A stretch of 64,000 nucleotides of DNA from positions 361,490 through 425,489 of the forward strand of contig NZ_BMNN01000002.1 in NCBI RefSeq assembly GCF_014646575.1, in the 5' to 3' direction. Source of the stretch: Halopseudomonas pertucinogena (lineage in GTDB: Bacteria; Pseudomonadota; Gammaproteobacteria; Pseudomonadales; Pseudomonadaceae). The position numbers were made by a program, and so were the translations under genes. How positions within the stretch are numbered: the stretch's first letter is position 1; each line of letters starts with the position of its first letter. The notes under the pieces were generated by a model. It did no database searches. It was not told the DNA's origin and saw nothing but the letters and a program-made list of their open reading frames with translations. Of this stretch, positions 20,339 to 31,870 are shown piece by piece.

Positions 20339-20385
20339 GTAGGAGCCCCGCCCCCGGGGCGATAGGGCTGCGCCAGCAGCCCCGG
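20339..20385 (+). repeat. Single REP element
   Basis: One full copy of the GTAGGAGC REP element. The main hairpin is CCCCGCCCCCGGGG, followed by GAT and a second hairpin GGGCTGCGCCAGCAGCCC. It lies between the epoxide-hydrolase-like gene and the queuosine-precursor transporter gene. Confidence 0.85.
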
Positions 20386-20495
20386 CGTTAAACCACCCCC
20401 CAGTCGACGCCCCCGCCACAAACCGGTATAGTGCACGCCGTCGCCATTCCGGCGCCATGGGTTCCCTAACCCCATCCATCAAAAAGGTGATACTG

Positions 20496-21146
20496 ATGTC
20501 CATTGCTCCCTCACGGCTGCGCAGCGCGCTGGCCTGGCTTGTTGCCTTTCACGTTCTGATCATCATCGCCAGCAACTATCTGGTGCAGTTGCCCTTCACC
20601 CTGTTCGGCTTCCATACCACCTGGGGTGCGTTCAGCTTTCCGTTCATCTTTCTCGCCAGCGACCTGACCGTACGCCTGCTCGGCAAGCAGGCGGCCCGCC
20701 GCGTCATCGCGCGGGTCATGTTGCCTGCGCTCGCCGTGTCCTATGTGGTGTCGGTGCTGTTTCAGGAAGGGGCGTTCCGCGGCTTCGAGGCGCTGGGTCA
20801 GTTCAACACCTTCGTGTTGCGCATCTCGCTGGCGAGTTTCATGGCCTACGTCTGCGGTCAGCTGCTGGACATCCAGGTCTTTGATCGCCTGCGCAAGCTG
20901 CCCCAGTGGTGGATCGCGCCCACCGCATCGATGATCTTCGGCAACCTGGTCGACACCTTCGTGTTCTTCTCCGTGGCCTTCTGGCGCAGCGGCAACGAGT
21001 TCATGGCGGCAAACTGGGTGGAGATCGGTGCGGTCGACTACGTCATCAAGGTGGTGATCTGCATCATGCTGTTCGTGCCGCTGTACGGAATAATGCTCAA
21101 CGCCATCCTGCGGACCCTCGCCGGCAGGCAGGCGGCAACGGCCTGA
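20496..21146 (+). CDS. yhhQ: YhhQ-type 7-cyano-7-deazaguanine transporter
   Basis: Inner-membrane importer of the queuosine precursors preQ0/preQ1 (VUT/ECF-like family). 216 residues, about six TM helices, with the family block HTTWGAFSFPFIFLASDLTVRLLG near residues 40-65 and a later ASMIFGNLVDTFVFFSVAFW segment. I start at ATG 20496 (MSIAPSRLRS), preceded by AAAGGTGA; the longer frame adds 13 unsupported residues. Stand-alone gene before ligB. Confidence 0.88.
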   Translation: MSIAPSRLRSALAWLVAFHVLIIIASNYLVQLPFTLFGFHTTWGAFSFPFIFLASDLTVRLLGKQAARRVIARVMLPALAVSYVVSVLFQEGAFRGFEALGQFNTFVLRISLASFMAYVCGQLLDIQVFDRLRKLPQWWIAPTASMIFGNLVDTFVFFSVAFWRSGNEFMAANWVEIGAVDYVIKVVICIMLFVPLYGIMLNAILRTLAGRQAATA

Positions 21147-22847
<1,701 letters not shown>

Positions 22848-22851
22848 GACC

Positions 22852-23135
22852 GGGCGGGCTTTGCCCGCCATCGCGCCGAGGTCGGCGCTCCCACAGGTAA
22901 GGGAGGAGCCCAGGGTTGAAATCATCCCCAACGAGCTCGGGAGAGGGTTTGTGTATGAACCAAGCCCCGCGGCGATGGGCCCGGGAACGGGTTTGTGGAG
23001 GAGCCGCGCCCCCCCCCGGCGATGGACTCGGGACGGGTTCTGGTAGGAGCCGCGACCCCGCGGCGATGGGCCCGGGACGAGTTCTGGTAGGAGCCGCGAC
23101 CCCGCGGCGATGGGCGCGCAACGCGCGCCCCGGGG
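22852..23135. repeat. REP cluster between ligB and speA
   Basis: One inverted REP (22852-22895, ending GCTCCCACA) is followed by three direct, partly decayed REP hairpins starting near 23001, 23047 and 23091 (GAGCCGCG...GGCGATGG), spaced about 45 bases. Together these fill most of the 296-base gap. The copies share GGACGGGTTCTGGTAGGAGC-type junctions, indicating tandem amplification. Confidence 0.8.
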
Positions 23136-23143
23136 TGCGCTGG

Positions 23144-25063
23144 CTATTCCGCATTCAGATAGGACGACCGGGTCAGCCCCAACCTCAGCATGTCCAGATA
23201 CTTCGCCCTGTCCGCCGCACTCAGCCGTGCCCCGGCCACCTTGTCGCGGTACCGCGATACCAGCTCATCCGGCTCGAAATGCACATAGCGCAGCATGTCC
23301 TCGATGGTGTCATGGGTCTCGACACCGCCGTGCACCACCCGCCCGTCATCCAGCTGGTAGACGTTGACCGAGTCGGTATCGCCGAACAGGTTGTGCATGT
23401 CGCCGAGAATCTCCTGGTAGGCCCCGACCATGAAGATGCTCAGCAGGTAATCCTCCCCTTCGCGCAGATCATGCACCGGCAGACTGGTTTCAATACTCTG
23501 CTCATCGACGTAATGGCGGATCTTGCCGTCGGAATCGCAGGTCAGATCCTGCAGCACTGCCCGGCGCAGCGGCTCCTCGTCCAGCCGGTTGAGCGGCAGG
23601 ATCGGCAACACCTGGTCGATGGCCCAGGTATCCGGCAGGCTCTGGAATACCGAGAAATTGCAGATGTACTTGTCGGCCAGCTTGTCGTTGAGTTCGTCCA
23701 GCACCTGCCGATGGGAACGCTGGCGTGCCTTGAGCAGTGCATGCAGCCGGCTGCACAGGGCGAAGTAGCACTGCTCGGCCAGCGCCTTCTGCGACAGGCT
23801 GAGCCTGCCCTCGGCGTACTGCCCCGCCACATCGGTCATGTAGTGGGTGGCACGCCAGTAGGTTTCGGTCACCATCTCGATATCGGTCTGCCCCAGCAGG
23901 CCGACCAGTTGCTGAAGTACCTGCGGCAGCTGTTCCACGTCCTCAATCGGCGGCACTTCGGCGTTGTGCCGCTCCACGTCGGTCACCTGGACCACCAGCA
24001 CGGCGTGGTGCGCGGTCAGGGCGCGGCCGCTCTCGGAAAAGATGTGCGGGTGCGGCAGCCCCTGCTCTTCGCAGAATTCGCGGAGCATCAGCACCACGGT
24101 GCGGGCATACTCCTGGACGTCATAGTTGATCGAGCTGGCATTGCGCGAGTGAGTGCCGTCGTAATCCACGCCCAGCCCGCCGCCGACGTCGATATGGTCC
24201 ACCGGCAGCCCCAGCGCCCGCAGCTCGCCGAAATAGCGGATCGCCTCGCGAAAGCCATGCTGGTAATCCGCCAGGTTGGCGATCTGCGAGCCCATGTGAA
24301 AGTGCAGCAGGCGCACACCGGCTTCCAGCCCCGCCCTGCGGAACTGGTCCACCACACGCAACAGTTGCGCAGCGGACAGCCCGAACTTGGATTTTTCCCC
24401 ACCGGTATCGGCCCACTTGCTCGATGCCAGCGACGACAGCCGCACCCGCAGGCCGACCTGCGGCGTCAACTGCAACACGCTGGCTTCCTCGATGACCAGC
24501 GCGACCTCGGATTCTTTCTCGATGACGATGAACACGTTATGGCCGAGCTTCTGCCCCAGCAGCGCCAGGCGGATGAACTCGCGGTCCTTGTAGCCGTTGC
24601 AGACGATGGTGCCGCCCTTGGGTGCCAGCGCCAGCACGGCCATCAGCTCCGGCTTGGAGCCGGCCTCCAGGCCGATGGCGACATCCTCGGTGGCGATGAT
24701 GTTCTTTACCACCGCCTCCTGCTGATTGACCTTGATCGGATAGAGCGCGGTGTAGCTGTTCCGGTAATCCAGTTCGGCAATGCTGCGATCGAAGGCACCG
24801 GTGAGCTGGCGCACCCGGTCCTGCAGGATGTCCGGAAAACGCAGCAGCAGTGGCAGGTCCAGCCCGCTGTCACGCAGCTGGCCGACCAGCTGGTGCAGGT
24901 CGATGGGCGAGTCCACTTCGGGGCGCGGGCGCACCTCGACATTGCCCTGCTCGTTCATGTTGAAATAGCCGACACCCCAGTGGCGAATACCGTAGACGCT
25001 GCGACTGTCCGCCACCGTCCAGGCGGATGCGTCTTCCTTGCGTGAACGTCTTGATCCCACCAT
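23144..25063 (-). CDS. speA: Biosynthetic arginine decarboxylase
   Basis: PLP enzyme making agmatine from arginine, the first step of the agmatine route to putrescine. At 639 residues it has normal family length. The PLP lysine is in YPIKVNQQ (about residue 111), the PLP-phosphate glycine-rich region is [15 protein letters not shown], and [10 protein letters not shown] and [13 protein letters not shown] are further family motifs; it starts with [17 protein letters not shown]. Monocistronic on the minus strand, divergent from the ectoine operon across 317 bases. Confidence 0.95.
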   Translation of the reverse strand: MVGSRRSRKEDASAWTVADSRSVYGIRHWGVGYFNMNEQGNVEVRPRPEVDSPIDLHQLVGQLRDSGLDLPLLLRFPDILQDRVRQLTGAFDRSIAELDYRNSYTALYPIKVNQQEAVVKNIIATEDVAIGLEAGSKPELMAVLALAPKGGTIVCNGYKDREFIRLALLGQKLGHNVFIVIEKESEVALVIEEASVLQLTPQVGLRVRLSSLASSKWADTGGEKSKFGLSAAQLLRVVDQFRRAGLEAGVRLLHFHMGSQIANLADYQHGFREAIRYFGELRALGLPVDHIDVGGGLGVDYDGTHSRNASSINYDVQEYARTVVLMLREFCEEQGLPHPHIFSESGRALTAHHAVLVVQVTDVERHNAEVPPIEDVEQLPQVLQQLVGLLGQTDIEMVTETYWRATHYMTDVAGQYAEGRLSLSQKALAEQCYFALCSRLHALLKARQRSHRQVLDELNDKLADKYICNFSVFQSLPDTWAIDQVLPILPLNRLDEEPLRRAVLQDLTCDSDGKIRHYVDEQSIETSLPVHDLREGEDYLLSIFMVGAYQEILGDMHNLFGDTDSVNVYQLDDGRVVHGGVETHDTIEDMLRYVHFEPDELVSRYRDKVAGARLSAADRAKYLDMLRLGLTRSSYLNAE

Positions 25064-25319
25064 GCAACTGACTCCTCGACCCCGTTCTGTTGGCTTTCAG
25101 CATAAACCAGTTTGACCACCGCTTTCGGTTTTGGCGCCCGGTCGGAAAAAATATTTTCAGTCGAATGAATCCGCCGTACAGCGGTCACAGATCTACTCGG
25201 CGCAAAGCGCGCCGACGCCTTTAAGCATGCGGTTCAGGGCAGGATTAACGGAAAATACATATCAGCTGTAAATAGTTGTTCAGAAAGAGATATGACCCAC
25301 AAGCCACGCAAACCAGGGG

Positions 25320-25349
25320 TTGTGATCATTTTCTGGATGTGTTTACCAT
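25320..25349 (+). promoter_or_regulatory. Probable ect operon promoter (TTGTGA-N18-TACCAT)
   Basis: A -35-like TTGTGA (25320-25325) and a -10-like TACCAT (25344-25349) are separated by 18 bases. From memory, the characterised ect promoter of P. stutzeri also has a TACCAT -10 and a long spacer, deviations tied to osmotic induction. Transcription would start near 25356, leaving about 25 bases to ATG 25381 and excluding the ATG at 25354. Confidence 0.6.
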
Positions 25350-25372
25350 AAAAATGAATTTACAAGTAAACA
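25340..25372. promoter_or_regulatory. Inverted repeat TGTTTAC-N19-GTAAACA over the ect start region
   Basis: A perfect 7-base dyad, 25340-25346 and 25366-25372, spans the -10 element and the expected 5' untranslated leader of ectA. It could be an operator or a leader hairpin near the ribosome site. The rest of the speA-ectA gap (25064-25319) shows no further element I can name. Confidence 0.4.
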
Positions 25373-25380
25373 TTCAAAAC

Positions 25381-25923
25381 ATGTCTTCCAAATCTTTTTC
25401 GCTACGCGTGCCGCGAGCGACCGATGGATACGCTCTTAACCAACTGGTCAAGCGCTGCCCGCCTCTGGATACCAATTCCGTCTACTGCAACCTGCTCCAA
25501 TGTACTGACTTTTCGGCCACCTCCATCGCCGCCGAACATACCGATGGCGAACTGGTCGGCTTCATCTCCGGCTACTGCCCACCCTCCCGTCCCGACACGC
25601 TGTTCATCTGGCAAGTTGCCGTGGATGACCGCATGCGCGGCCAGGGTCTGGCGATCAGCATGTTGCTGGAGCTGGTCCGCCGCACGGCTGCCGACAACGG
25701 CGTGCGCTGGCTGGAAACCACCATCTCCCCCGGCAACACCGCCTCCGAGGCGCTGTTCGCCAAGGCCTTCCGCCAACTGGGGGTGGAGCCGGAGACCAGT
25801 GTGTTGTTCAGTCGGCAAACCCATTTTGATGGTCAGCACGATGATGAAGTGCTCTATCGCGCTGGACCCTTCTCCCCCTCCGCACTTTCAGAACTTACCA
25901 AGACACATCAGGAGTCTGCATGA
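25381..25923 (+). CDS. ectA: L-2,4-diaminobutyrate acetyltransferase
   Basis: GNAT-family enzyme that acetylates L-2,4-diaminobutyrate at the gamma-amino group, the second step of ectoine synthesis. 180 residues from ATG 25381 (MSSKSFSLRVPR). The acetyl-CoA-binding motif is VDDRMRGQGLAISMLLEL, and LIKRC-like LVKRCPPLDTNSVYCNLLQC is the family N-terminal signature. It overlaps ectB by four bases (ATGA). The start is chosen by family alignment and promoter position; a strong ribosome site is not visible. Confidence 0.94.
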   Translation: MSSKSFSLRVPRATDGYALNQLVKRCPPLDTNSVYCNLLQCTDFSATSIAAEHTDGELVGFISGYCPPSRPDTLFIWQVAVDDRMRGQGLAISMLLELVRRTAADNGVRWLETTISPGNTASEALFAKAFRQLGVEPETSVLFSRQTHFDGQHDDEVLYRAGPFSPSALSELTKTHQESA

Positions 25924-27206
25924 ACACCTTCGAACAGTTTGAAAAACACGAGTCCGGTATTCGCAGCTACTGCCGTTCCTTCCCGGTCATCTTCAAGCAG
26001 GCCCGTGGTGCCGAGCTGATCACCGCCGATGGCAAGTCCTACATCGACTTCCTCGCCGGTGCCGGCACGCTGAACTACGGCCATAACCACCCGGTATTGA
26101 AGAAGGCGCTTATCGAGTACCTCGAGAACGACGGCCTGACCCACGGTCTGGACATGTATTCCTCAGCCAAGGAAAGCTTCCTGGAAAGCTTCCACCGCAT
26201 CGTCCTGGAGCCCCGCGGGCTGGGCGACTACGTGGTGCAGTTCAGCGGCCCGACCGGTGCCAACTCGGTGGAAGCGGCGCTGAAACTGGCCCGCAAGGTC
26301 ACCGGCCGCAGCAACATCATCAGCTTCACCAACGGCTTCCACGGCTGCACCGTGGGTGCCCTGGCCGCCACCGGCAACCAGCACCACCGCGGCGCCGCCG
26401 GCGTACCGCTGACCGACGTCAGCCGCATGCCCTACGCCAACTACTTCGGTGACAAGGTCAATACCATCTCGATGATGGACAAGCTGCTCAGCGACCCGAG
26501 CAGCGGTGTGGACAAGCCCGCCGCGGTGATCGTCGAAGTGGTCCAGGGCGAAGGCGGTCTGAACGCGGCCTCCTCCGACTGGATGCGCAAGCTGGAAAAG
26601 GTCTGCCGCAAGCACGAAATGCTGCTCATCGTGGACGACATCCAGGCCGGCTGTGGCCGCACCGGCACCTTCTTCAGCTTCGAGGAAATGGGTATCAAGC
26701 CGGACATCATCACCCTGTCCAAATCACTGAGCGGCTTCGGCCTGCCCTTCGCGGTGGTCGTCATGCGCCGCGAACTGGACCAGTGGGAGCCGGGTGAGCA
26801 CAACGGTACCTTCCGCGGCAACAACCACGCCTTCGTCACCGCCACCGCCGCGCTGGAACACTTCTGGACCAGCACCGAGTTCGCCGACAGCGTCAAGGCC
26901 AAGGGCGCGCTGATCCGCGAGCGCATGCAGAAGATCGTCCGCCGCCATGGCCCGGACTCCCTGTTCGTCAAGGGTCGCGGCATGATGATCGGCATCAGTT
27001 GCCCGGACGGTGAAACCGCCGCCGCCATCTGCGCCGAAGCCTTCGAAAACGGCCTGGTCATCGAGACCAGCGGCAACCACAGCCAGGTGGTCAAGTGCCT
27101 CTGCCCGCTGATCATCAGCGAGGAGCAGATCAACAAGGCCATGGACATTCTCGACGCCGCCTTCGCCAAGGTCATGGCAGCCGGCGCACAGCACAAAGCA
27201 TCCTGA
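25920..27206 (+). CDS. ectB: Diaminobutyrate-2-oxoglutarate transaminase
   Basis: Class III PLP aminotransferase that makes L-2,4-diaminobutyrate from aspartate semialdehyde using glutamate, the first committed step of ectoine synthesis. At 428 residues it has normal length. The PLP lysine is in [12 protein letters not shown] near residue 268, with the acidic PLP partner in [14 protein letters not shown]; the N-terminal [21 protein letters not shown] block is present as [16 protein letters not shown]. Translation is coupled to ectA. Confidence 0.97.
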   Translation: MNTFEQFEKHESGIRSYCRSFPVIFKQARGAELITADGKSYIDFLAGAGTLNYGHNHPVLKKALIEYLENDGLTHGLDMYSSAKESFLESFHRIVLEPRGLGDYVVQFSGPTGANSVEAALKLARKVTGRSNIISFTNGFHGCTVGALAATGNQHHRGAAGVPLTDVSRMPYANYFGDKVNTISMMDKLLSDPSSGVDKPAAVIVEVVQGEGGLNAASSDWMRKLEKVCRKHEMLLIVDDIQAGCGRTGTFFSFEEMGIKPDIITLSKSLSGFGLPFAVVVMRRELDQWEPGEHNGTFRGNNHAFVTATAALEHFWTSTEFADSVKAKGALIRERMQKIVRRHGPDSLFVKGRGMMIGISCPDGETAAAICAEAFENGLVIETSGNHSQVVKCLCPLIISEEQINKAMDILDAAFAKVMAAGAQHKAS

Positions 27207-27219
27207 GGAACAGCAACAA

Positions 27220-27621
27220 ATGATCGTACGTACCCTGAAAGACTGTGAAGCATCCGAACGCAAGGTTGTCACCGAGACCTGGGACAGCACCCGGATGATC
27301 CTGAAGGAAGACAAGATGGGCTTCTCCTTCAACATCACCACCATTTACGCGGGCACCGAGACCCACATCCACTACCAGAACCACCTGGAGTCGGTGTACT
27401 GCATGAGCGGCAACGGCGAGATCGAGACCATCGCCGACGGCAAGATCTACAAGATCGAGCCCGGCACCCTGTACATCCTCGACAAGCACGACGAGCACCT
27501 GCTGCGCGGCGGCACCGAGGACATGAAGATGGCCTGCGTATTCAATCCGCCGCTGACCGGCCGTGAAGTCCATGATGAAAACGGCGTATACCCCGCCGAC
27601 CTGAGCGCCGACCCGGCATAG
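27220..27621 (+). CDS. ectC: L-ectoine synthase
   Basis: Cupin-type cyclase that closes N-gamma-acetyl-diaminobutyrate to ectoine with loss of water. At 133 residues it has standard length. [11 protein letters not shown], the metal-site region [18 protein letters not shown] (metal-binding Glu, Tyr and His of the cupin) and [15 protein letters not shown] are all family signatures. It lies 13 bases after ectB and 8 bases before ectD. Confidence 0.97.
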   Translation: MIVRTLKDCEASERKVVTETWDSTRMILKEDKMGFSFNITTIYAGTETHIHYQNHLESVYCMSGNGEIETIADGKIYKIEPGTLYILDKHDEHLLRGGTEDMKMACVFNPPLTGREVHDENGVYPADLSADPA

Positions 27622-27629
27622 GAGAAAAA

Positions 27630-28556
27630 ATGTCTATCGTGCAAGCTGACCTTTACCCGTCACGCCAGCACAACCATCCCCGCTGGCAGGAACGACTGGA
27701 TCCCATCACCTACCGCAAGGATGCCACCAACGCACCATTGAGTGCAGAACAGCTGTCGCGCTTCGAGCGCGACGGCTTCCTCGTCATAGAGAACCTGTTC
27801 AGCGCCGAGGAAGTGGCCGTGTTCAAGGCCGAACTCGAGCGCATGAGCAAGGACCCGCAGGTCCTGGAAGCGCCCACCGCCATCCGCGAGCCGGACAGCG
27901 GCGCGCTGCGTTCGGTCTTCGCCATCCATCGCAGCAACGAGCTGTTTGCCCGGGTCGCCCGTGACGAGCGCACTGCCGGACTGGTCCGCTATCTGCTCGA
28001 CGGCGACATCTATGTGCACCAGTCCCGCCTTAACCTCAAGCCCGGCTTCAAGGGCAAGGAGTTCTACTGGCACTCGGACTTCGAGACCTGGCATACCGAG
28101 GACGGTCTGCCGCGCATGCGCACCATCAGCTGCTCCATCCTGCTGACCGACAACCACCCGTGGAACGGGCCGCTGATGCTGATCCCCGGCTCGCACCGGC
28201 ATTACATCAGCTGCGTGGGCCAGACGCCGGAGAACCACTACGAGCAATCCCTGCGCAGGCAGGAGTTCGGCATTCCGGATGAGGACAGCCTGCGCGAGAT
28301 GGTTGATCTCTACGGCATCGAACAGGCCACCGGCCCGGCGGGCAGCGTTGTGCTGTTCGACTGCAACACCCTGCACGGTTCCGGCAGCAACATCGCCCCG
28401 AGCCCGCGCAGCAACCTGTTCTACGTCTACAACCATGTGGACAACAAGCCCACCGCTCCCTTCGACGGCATGCCCCCGCGCCCGGAGTTCGTTGCGGAAC
28501 GCGGCCCAGTGGAACCCCTGGACATCGGCCCGCAGCACTACGGTGCGCGCCACTGA
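27630..28556 (+). CDS. ectD: Ectoine 5-hydroxylase
   Basis: Iron(II)/2-oxoglutarate dioxygenase that converts ectoine to 5-hydroxyectoine. At 308 residues it has typical length. The iron-binding facial triad is the HxD in FYWHSDFETWH (about His148/Asp150) and the distal His in NTLHGSGSN (about 249). SRLNLKPGFKGKEFYWHSDF covers the family signature stretch. The start has a strong AGGAGAAAAA ribosome site. Its presence means the cell can make both protectants. Confidence 0.97.
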   Translation: MSIVQADLYPSRQHNHPRWQERLDPITYRKDATNAPLSAEQLSRFERDGFLVIENLFSAEEVAVFKAELERMSKDPQVLEAPTAIREPDSGALRSVFAIHRSNELFARVARDERTAGLVRYLLDGDIYVHQSRLNLKPGFKGKEFYWHSDFETWHTEDGLPRMRTISCSILLTDNHPWNGPLMLIPGSHRHYISCVGQTPENHYEQSLRRQEFGIPDEDSLREMVDLYGIEQATGPAGSVVLFDCNTLHGSGSNIAPSPRSNLFYVYNHVDNKPTAPFDGMPPRPEFVAERGPVEPLDIGPQHYGARH

Positions 28557-28582
28557 ATTCACCGGATGAAAGAAACGCAACC

Positions 28583-30016
28583 ATGCATACAGTAGAAAAA
28601 ATCGGCGGCACCTCAATGAGCCGCTTCGACGAAGTACTGAATACCATCTTTACCGGTCAACGCCGTGGCAGTGAGCTGTACAACCGCATCTTCGTGGTGT
28701 CCGCCTATGGCGGGATGACCGACCTGCTGCTGGAACACAAGAAGAGCGGCGAGCCGGGCGTGTACGCCCGTTTCGCCGAGGCCGAGAGGGAAGACGCCTG
28801 GCTGGACGCGCTGGAACGTGTACGCAGCGCCATGCTGGAAAAGAACGCCGAGTTGTTCCCGGCAGACTACGAGCGTCACGCGGCGGACCGCTTCATCGGC
28901 GGTCGCATCGATGATGCAGCCGAATGCATGCGCAACCTGCGCAAACTGTGCTCCTATGGCCACTTCCAGCTGGGCGAGCACCTGCTCAAGGTGCGCGAGA
29001 TGCTGGCCTCCCTCGGCGAGGCGCACAGTGCCTTCAATACCGTACTGGCACTCAAGCAGGCCGGCGTGAACGCCCGCCTGGTCGACCTCACCGGCTGGGA
29101 CCTGCAGGAGCCGAAGACCTTCAAGGACATGATCGCCGACAGCTTCGCCGGTATCGACTTCAGCAGCGAGCTGGTGGTCAGCACCGGCTACACCCACTGC
29201 AGCGAAGGCCAGATGAAGACCTTCGACCGCGGTTACAGCGAGATCACCTTCGCCCAGATCGCCGCCGCCACCGGCGCCAGCGAAGCGATCATCCACAAGG
29301 AATATCACCTCTCCAGCGCGGACCCGAATCAGGTCGGCGTCGACAAGGTGGTCACCATCGGCCGCACCAACTATGACGTGGCCGACCAGCTGTCCAACCT
29401 GGGGATGGAAGCAATCCACCCCCGGGCCGCACGCACCCTGCGCCGGGCCGGCATCCAGCTGCGCATCAAGAACGCCTTCGAACCGGATCACGGCGGCACC
29501 ACCATCAGCCAGGATTACTGCAGCGCAAAGCCCTGCGTGGAGATCATTGCCGGGCGCAAGGATGTCTACGGGCTGGAAGTGTTCGACCAGGAGATGCTCG
29601 GCGATGTCGGCTACGACATCGAGATCACCCGCCTGCTCAAGCAGCTCAAGCTGTACGTGGTGAACAAGGACTCCGACGCCAACAGCATCACCTACTACAC
29701 CGCCGGCTCGCGCAAGGCCATGACCCGCGCCGTGCGGCTGATCAAGGAACGCTACCCGATGGCCGAAGTGAACCTGCACAACATCGCCATCGTTTCGGCG
29801 ATCGGCTCCGACCTCAAGGTCAAGGGCATCCTGGCACGCACCGTGGCGGCACTGGCCGAGGCGGGCATCAGCATCCAGGCCATCCACCAGTCGATCCGTC
29901 AGGTGGAGATGCAATGCATCATCGATGAGGCGGATTACGATGCGGCGGTGGTGGCACTGCACCGGGCGCTGATCGAGCCGGAAAACCACGGGGATGTGAT
30001 TGCGGTGGCTTCCTGA
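28583..30016 (+). CDS. ask: Ectoine-cluster aspartate kinase
   Basis: Aspartokinase of the Ask_ect branch that supplies aspartyl phosphate for ectoine synthesis. At 477 residues it starts with VEKIGGTSMSRFDEVL, the kinase nucleotide-binding motif. It has the substrate region VVSTGYTHCSEGQMKTFDRGYSE and two C-terminal ACT domains from about 330 on. In known ectoine clusters this isozyme is less sensitive to feedback inhibition by lysine and threonine. It ends the operon; the proposed hairpin terminator follows at 30037. Confidence 0.94.
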   Translation: MHTVEKIGGTSMSRFDEVLNTIFTGQRRGSELYNRIFVVSAYGGMTDLLLEHKKSGEPGVYARFAEAEREDAWLDALERVRSAMLEKNAELFPADYERHAADRFIGGRIDDAAECMRNLRKLCSYGHFQLGEHLLKVREMLASLGEAHSAFNTVLALKQAGVNARLVDLTGWDLQEPKTFKDMIADSFAGIDFSSELVVSTGYTHCSEGQMKTFDRGYSEITFAQIAAATGASEAIIHKEYHLSSADPNQVGVDKVVTIGRTNYDVADQLSNLGMEAIHPRAARTLRRAGIQLRIKNAFEPDHGGTTISQDYCSAKPCVEIIAGRKDVYGLEVFDQEMLGDVGYDIEITRLLKQLKLYVVNKDSDANSITYYTAGSRKAMTRAVRLIKERYPMAEVNLHNIAIVSAIGSDLKVKGILARTVAALAEAGISIQAIHQSIRQVEMQCIIDEADYDAAVVALHRALIEPENHGDVIAVAS

Positions 30017-30036
30017 GGGTTACCGGGTTGTGACTT

Positions 30037-30086
30037 CCCCCTCTCCCCCGACCCCTCTCCCCTTTGCGGGAGAGGGGCCGGGGGAG
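30037..30086 (+). terminator. Large GC-rich hairpin after the ectoine operon
   Basis: A long imperfect palindrome: CTCCCCCG...CCCTCTCCC on the left pairs with GGGAGAGGG...CGGGGGAG on the right around a short TTTG loop. It has no T-run, so it may be a REP-like element acting as a transcript end rather than a classical terminator. Its CCCTCTCCC arm type recurs inside vgrG at 63549-63647. Confidence 0.5.
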
Positions 30087-30097
30087 CCGCCCCGCCA

Positions 30098-30967
30098 TCA
30101 CTCCCCCACCAGAAACTCCCGCACCCGCTCCGCCGCCAACCTTGAATTCTCCTGCATGAAACAATGCCCACCCGGCAGCGCCTCGACCTGCACATTCGCA
30201 TTCAACCGCGCCAGCCGCGCAGCAGACTCCTTCACAAAGGGATAGCTCTCCTCCCCGTGGATCAGCCGCACCGGCGTCTCGATCGCCCGGAGTGATTTCC
30301 ACAGCCCCTGCGGCATCGACTCGAATATCTCCGCTTCCCGGCTGGGCTGACATTTCAGCGTCACTCCGCCATCCGGATCATCCCGCAGCGCGTGCTCGAT
30401 ATGCGCCCACATCGCCTCCTCCTCCCAGCCACGAAAAATGCCCCGACCATTGAGCCTGGCAAAGGCCTCTTCGCGATCCTGCCAGTGGCTGCGGCGTTTG
30501 CGGGCACCATCGGCCATGGGATTTTTGATCGCCCAGCCGAGCAGCCCGCGCAGCAGGATGAGTTTCGGCGGAAACAGGACCGGATCCAGCAGCACGGCCC
30601 GCTCGAACAGCACCGGATGGGCCGATACGATCAGGCTGGTGAGCACCCCGCCGAAGCTGTGACCACAGGCAAAACGGGGCACCTTGCCGAAACGGGCAAG
30701 GCCGGCGATCAATGCTTCCACTGCCAGTTCGGCGTTATGGTTCCAGCCGCGGAATTCGCCGCCGTGATCACTGTCGCCGTGGCCCTGCATATCGCACAGC
30801 CACAGATCGAAATGCACACTGAGGTGCTCGAGCATCGGCTCGTAGGTGCGGGTACAGAAACCGTTACCGTGAATGAAATGCAGCAGCGGCTTGCCGCTGG
30901 GCGGTGAATGCCAACCGCGAAGGGTGAATCCGGCCGAACTCTGATGCGACCAGGGTAACAACGTCAT
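30098..30967 (-). CDS. Alpha/beta hydrolase of unknown substrate
   Basis: A 289-residue serine hydrolase. The oxyanion loop is FIHGNGFCTRTYEPML, the nucleophile elbow ACGHSFGGVL, the acid region RLIHGEESYP, and the catalytic histidine is in LPGGHCFMQEN. No signal peptide. Convergent with the ectoine operon, and without a functional partner nearby, so the substrate cannot be inferred. Confidence 0.85.
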   Translation of the reverse strand: MTLLPWSHQSSAGFTLRGWHSPPSGKPLLHFIHGNGFCTRTYEPMLEHLSVHFDLWLCDMQGHGDSDHGGEFRGWNHNAELAVEALIAGLARFGKVPRFACGHSFGGVLTSLIVSAHPVLFERAVLLDPVLFPPKLILLRGLLGWAIKNPMADGARKRRSHWQDREEAFARLNGRGIFRGWEEEAMWAHIEHALRDDPDGGVTLKCQPSREAEIFESMPQGLWKSLRAIETPVRLIHGEESYPFVKESAARLARLNANVQVEALPGGHCFMQENSRLAAERVREFLVGE

Positions 30968-31084
30968 GCAAACCTCCCCCGAAACGAGGGCACAGTCTAT
31001 TACGCCCCCGCGCCCTTGTCAGGGACGGAGCGGCGTTACAAGGCAACGGGATGGGGTCGGATGGCATCCGCCCAAGGGAAGAAG

Positions 31085-31111
31085 CCAACCCGTGGCGGCG
31101 CCACGGGTTGG
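31085..31111. terminator. Perfect 12-base-pair hairpin downstream of the broken catalase
   Basis: CCAACCCGTGGC (31085-31096) pairs exactly with GCCACGGGTTGG (31100-31111) around a GGC loop. Minus-strand sequence after it is CTTCTTCCCTT, a weak T-rich tail, so it may terminate transcripts coming from the catalase remnant. The remainder of 30968-31170 shows nothing else. Confidence 0.5.
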
Positions 31112-31170
31112 AAAAGCAGCAGGATCAGTCGGTACTCTGGGTCGGCGAGTCCTTGTCGTCGCACTCCGGC

Positions 31171-31778
31171 TCACCGCTGCTGTAAGTGGGCCTGCTCGTC
31201 GTGCGGGTCGTCGGACATGATCTGCACGCACATCTCCCATTCCGGGTAGTCCCCCCGCTCGATGGCGTCATACAGGTCGCGGGTGGCGTGGCCGACGTCA
31301 TGCTTCTGGATCTCGGCCGCCTGCTCGGCGGTCAGGTTCTTCACGCCCTGCTTCGGCTCGAAGGAGAACTTGCATAGCACCGCCACGCCCTCATCGTTCA
31401 CCCGCTTGTAGGTGTTCACGCTGGAGCCCTGCATGTTGCGGTAGCCCGCCGGGATACCCCAGGGACTCTTGACCCAGGTGACCATGTGCAGGGATTCCGG
31501 GTGGTGCTGGACGAAATCATAGAAGCGCCAGGCTTCCTGGCGGTTGCTCACCGGGTCCGGCTTGAAGGCGTGGATCATGTCGGGAAACTTGATGCCCCGG
31601 TGCCCCGGGCGTGCACGACCCGCTCGGGAATCCGCTCGCGGTCGAAGTGGGTGATCTTCTCAATGAACTGATAGTTTTCAAGGGTAGCGGGGCCCCGCTC
31701 GCCCACCGAACGAAGGCTCTGGTTGTCGCGTACCGGATGGCCCTGCCTGGTGGTCAGCGTGGTGGGTTTCTCATTCAT
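31171..31778 (-). pseudogene. Catalase gene remnant with internal deletion, frameshift and lost C-terminus
   Basis: Two out-of-frame pieces of a clade-type haem catalase. The first (31575-31778) gives the catalase N-terminus, including [20 protein letters not shown] and [14 protein letters not shown] with the distal haem histidine. The second (31171-about 31600) resumes at [20 protein letters not shown] and runs through [25 protein letters not shown] and [12 protein letters not shown]. About 70 residues that normally link these blocks are missing at roughly 31594-31600, and the join shifts the frame. After SDD the match ends and a stop comes soon, so most of the haem pocket and the proximal tyrosine region are absent. 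No working catalase can be made from it. Confidence 0.85.
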
Positions 31779-31870
31779 GGCGCGCTCCGAATAAACCCGG
31801 TGTATGTAGGGTTTTAGTCGCGCGCGCGGCTCAAATGTTCAGGTAAAAGCCCCGCATCGGGTGCGCGCCC

